DNA of 36,435 nt from Tilletiaria anomala UBC 951 (Eukaryota; Basidiomycota; Exobasidiomycetes; Georgefischeriales; Tilletiariaceae), in NCBI RefSeq assembly GCF_000711695.1, contig NW_013546882.1, forward strand, positions 1-36,435. Reading direction: 5' to 3'. Shown one piece after another: positions 33,670-36,435 of the stretch. How positions within the stretch are numbered: the stretch's first letter is position 1; the number at the start of each line of letters is the position of its first letter. The notes under the pieces were generated by a model that did no database searches, had not been told where the DNA came from, and saw nothing but the letters and a program-made list of their open reading frames with translations. Position numbers and translations under genes: made by a program.

Positions 33670-36256
33670 TGTTCGGCGGGGGCGGCCTGACGTCCTATGC
33701 GATTGATTCTTCGCACATGTCAAAGAGGAGCTCCGCGCCAACCTTGAGCTCGTCTTGGTCAGGCATAACGTCTTGACGAGCTGCAGAGGCGCGCCGTAGT
33801 CCGCTCTCGTGAGGTACACGCGCATCTCGGACGTGTGCGGAGCTACGATCAGGTAAATGGGCGACGGCACGTAGGGGTAGAGACCCAAGAACTGCCAGAG
33901 CAGCTCAGCAGGGAGCACGCTGGCGTCCGTTTTGCCAGGGTGGCCGTTGACATTGCTCGTGTGGTTTTGCGAGACATTCTATTGGTTGATATCAACGCTG
34001 CGGTCTTGATACCCGCGCACATAATTGTATGCTTACAGGCAAGCAGATAGGCAGCCGGTGAAACCGCATGCAGCTGGCTTCAGCACGACCATGCCGCTAG
34101 TCCCACGGGTTGTCGAGCAGGGAGAAGCATCACTCACTGAAGGAGGCCAAGAAGGACGGCTCGTTGCCGATGTTGACGCGGCCCTTTTCGAACGTGTTGT
34201 CGAGCTTGCTGACGAACGCCCATGGCATCGATCAAGCCAGCAATTTCCTGCGACGCACCGATTCTGTACTCCCCAGAGCGTCGCCTTGTACGCATAATCA
34301 CTCCAGTACTGCCAAACGGGCTCGTTGCAGGGTTCGCATCAGCACCGCGCTGCGCATACGCTCGCCCCGGCAAAAATCAAAATGATATTTTCACTGACTG
34401 GGACGAGCTTGCCGCTAGCGTTGCGTGGCCATGCGAAACAGCTGTAGCCGAGCGTGTGCAGGTTCGGGTTGAAGATGTTGCGCCAGTTGGCGGAGCGCCG
34501 CAGGTAATTTTCATGGTCCCCGGCGTTGTGCAGGCCTCCTGCGACGCTTACGAGTGCAGAGTCGTTCGTGGTGTACTCGAGGGAGCGAGTGAAGTTTGGC
34601 TGTGGAACACATGGGCACGCACGTGGTTGGAGTAGGGCGCGTGTTCAGTCAGTTATCGGGTCGAGGTGAGCGCATGAAAAAGGGAATAGATGCCCTGTTC
34701 ACTTTGACGTAGGCGTATGCGAACCACTCGGAAGCGCGCCTCTGCCCCCTTTGGTGCGGTTTTTGGGCAAATCCGAGTCATTAGTGTTGGGCGGGACAAC
34801 CTCTGGGTCCTTGCACACGCTGGCATACGCCTACTGCCAGTCGATGCCCAGCTCGGCGCCCGGGCCTTTAGTCCAGGCGTCGCAGAAGAAGCTGTCGACG
34901 TTGGAGCTGCTCTAGGTGCGGCCGTTGGGGATGAAGGCGCCGTGCAGCTCAGGCGTCTGGTACATGCCGACGAGCGAGCGCAGTATGTCGATGTAGCGCC
35001 GCTTGTCGAGCAGGTACAATAGGGAGGAGCAGCTGCGGACGTCGTCCCAAATCGTAAGAAACTCGTCGTAGTCCGGCGTGCCCGGCGCGGGGAACTGGGC
35101 CGACGGCGCATGTCGGCCTGCCAGACTGCGTCGGCGTCAGTGGACCCGCCGCTGCTTGGTCGCTGGATAAGGTGTTTTCCAGGTAGGCGTAGAGGAACGT
35201 CGCCACCTCGCACGGCGGCGCGCTGCGCTGGCCGTCGAACACGTCGCAGAAGTGGATGTTCCCCGTCGGAGAGGGGTTTCAGCCGACCGCGAAGGACGCC
35301 GTACTGTTCTATGCGCTCGTCGCTGGGTCGATGGAGATTCGGCTGCCCTGATACGTTTGCGTAAACTTGACTGATGGCTCGGTGCAGGTGGAGGCAGGGT
35401 AGGTTGGGGACAGAGAAGGCACAGCGCATTAGTCAGTGGGATCTAGCTGTATCCAACTTGAAAGCATCTATTGTACGCTCAACACTCACCCTCGCCGCTG
35501 AACGCAAGCAAACAATGCGAAGCGTCGATCAAGATGAGGAAGTCTTCTTCGCTGCCGCTGGACGGCTTCTTTGGCTAGTCAGCCTCCCCGGCGACAAAAT
35601 GCCGCTGGGCATGCGCGGCGGGCCGCCGTATTCCGTTTGAGGCTCCTTTACTTGCGGCTCTAGCCTGGAGATTGCGAGCGCAAATGCGATTGCATATAAC
35701 AGATCATGTCTATGTCCTGCGTCGCCGCCAGCTCGACGGTGATGCCGTCCTGAAGGGGTGCAGAAGTAGCCGAGCCTGGCGGCGTCGTTTCCTATGCGTG
35801 CTCAGGCTTAGCTAACATTGTTCGCCAGATCGACACTCTACGATGCTTTTACACCCGCGGCTAGCCACCGTGGCCGCGCTCGTGCTCTTGCTCTTGCCCT
35901 CGCCGGCCCTTGCTGCCGGTCGGCTGAGCGGGCAGGGGCATTTGCGCGACAATACAGTATTGGGCGAACCGCCGGTGCCGCTCTTGTGCGGCGACGAGAT
36001 GGCGCTGAGGCGGCCCGCTGGGGTCCAGCCACTGATGGCGGAGGCGGGGGGAGAGTGTGTCAATGTCGAGCTTGACCGAGCGTTGGGGGCGCAGCTGCCG
36101 GGGAAGATGTAGCCGCTGTCCTGCATACCGAGGAGATTGCGTCATGCTGGGTGTAGTTCGGCGCGGCTGCGCCATGCCGGGGATGGAGACGAGGCGGGCA
36201 AGGAAAAGCGTGACAAGGCAAGGGAACAGCATCGTCGACAGACTTATGTGGAACAT
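33670..36256 (-). pseudogene. Broken GH92 alpha-mannosidase gene
   Basis: Remnant of a secreted glycoside hydrolase family 92 gene (exo-alpha-mannosidase type, calcium-dependent). Landmarks in order on the minus strand are a signal-peptide-like MLFPCLVTLFLARLVS near 36232-36180, GYIFPGS near 36112-36091 and SGTGGSP near 35985-35963. Next come DGITVELAAT near 35752-35720 and FTQTYQGSRISIDPATS near 35365-35315. The catalytic-domain part has EFLTIWDD near 35073-35047, RRYIDILRSLVGMY near 35010-34970 and SNVDSFFCDAW near 34912-34880. NEPSFLASF lies near 34170-34140, and a C-terminal segment with LPAELLWQFLGLYPYVPSP near 33915-33855. These occur in family order and spacing but shift among all three frames and are interrupted by stops, for example just before SNVDSFF and shortly after GIDWQ. 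GC content stays high, so decay looks recent. Sequencing error near a contig end or unusual introns could explain some breaks, but not all. Confidence 0.72.
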
Positions 36257-36435
36257 TGCAGACGGTGCCGCCTGTTGGGGAGAGCAATCTAGCTCTCAGA
36301 GTTCCGACGGCAGAAGAGAAAGAGAAGAAGAAAGTCCGACAATCAGGTCGCGGCTGACGAGGTCTGGCGGTACGGGAGCTTCCGTCCTAAGGCCACAAGC
36401 AAGGTCGAGCAGCGGGCACAGTACGGGGGAGGGGG

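Noticed and set aside
34222-34635. Plus-strand frames across the GH92 remnant
   Set aside because: They lie opposite the recognisable GH92 landmarks and have no resemblance of their own.

Overview
This window is nuclear DNA of a filamentous or dimorphic fungus, most likely a basidiomycete. The evidence is short introns (about 60 to 105 bases) with GTGAGT/GTAAGT-type donors, YAG or AAG acceptors and CTGAC/CTAAC-like branch sites, GC-rich codon use, tight gene packing and the protein families present. A smut-related lineage (Ustilaginomycotina) is my guess; nothing here proves the class. All exon models were built by hand from splice motifs and phase closure; every multi-exon model closes in frame.

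Layout: (1) 1-2015 (+), 3' part of a MUP1-like methionine permease cut by the window start; (2) 3942-4700 (+), a DUF202 membrane protein; (3) 4760-10011 (-), ELP1, the Elongator scaffold; (4) 10794-11916 (+), the dynactin p24 subunit (DCTN3-like); (5) 12188-13438 (-), COA3, the cytochrome oxidase assembly factor, carrying an unusual long Ala-rich tail; (6) 13439-17088, a gene-poor stretch with hints of decayed coding sequence; (7) 17089-19715 (+), PRI2, the large primase subunit with its 4Fe-4S cysteines; (8) 19963-21082 (-), a secreted GH16 beta-glucanase; (9) 22583-30074 (-), ESP1 separase; (10) 30504-33472 (+), an AFI1/SPA-domain polarity protein; (11) 33670-36256 (-), a broken GH92 alpha-mannosidase gene.

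The genes are mostly unlinked housekeeping functions: amino acid uptake, tRNA wobble modification, dynein transport, respiratory assembly, DNA priming, chromatid separation and polarity. Two cell-cycle genes, PRI2 and ESP1, share a 12-base CG-rich word upstream, and ESP1 also has a perfect ACGCGT box, so MBF-type control is plausible. Several pairs end tail to tail (DUF202/ELP1, DCTN3/COA3, PRI2/GH16). I found no CRISPR array, no convincing tRNA or rRNA, no intact transposon and no clearly new multi-gene system. The most unusual items are the COA3 tail extension, the Ser after the separase catalytic His, and the decayed GH92 locus.
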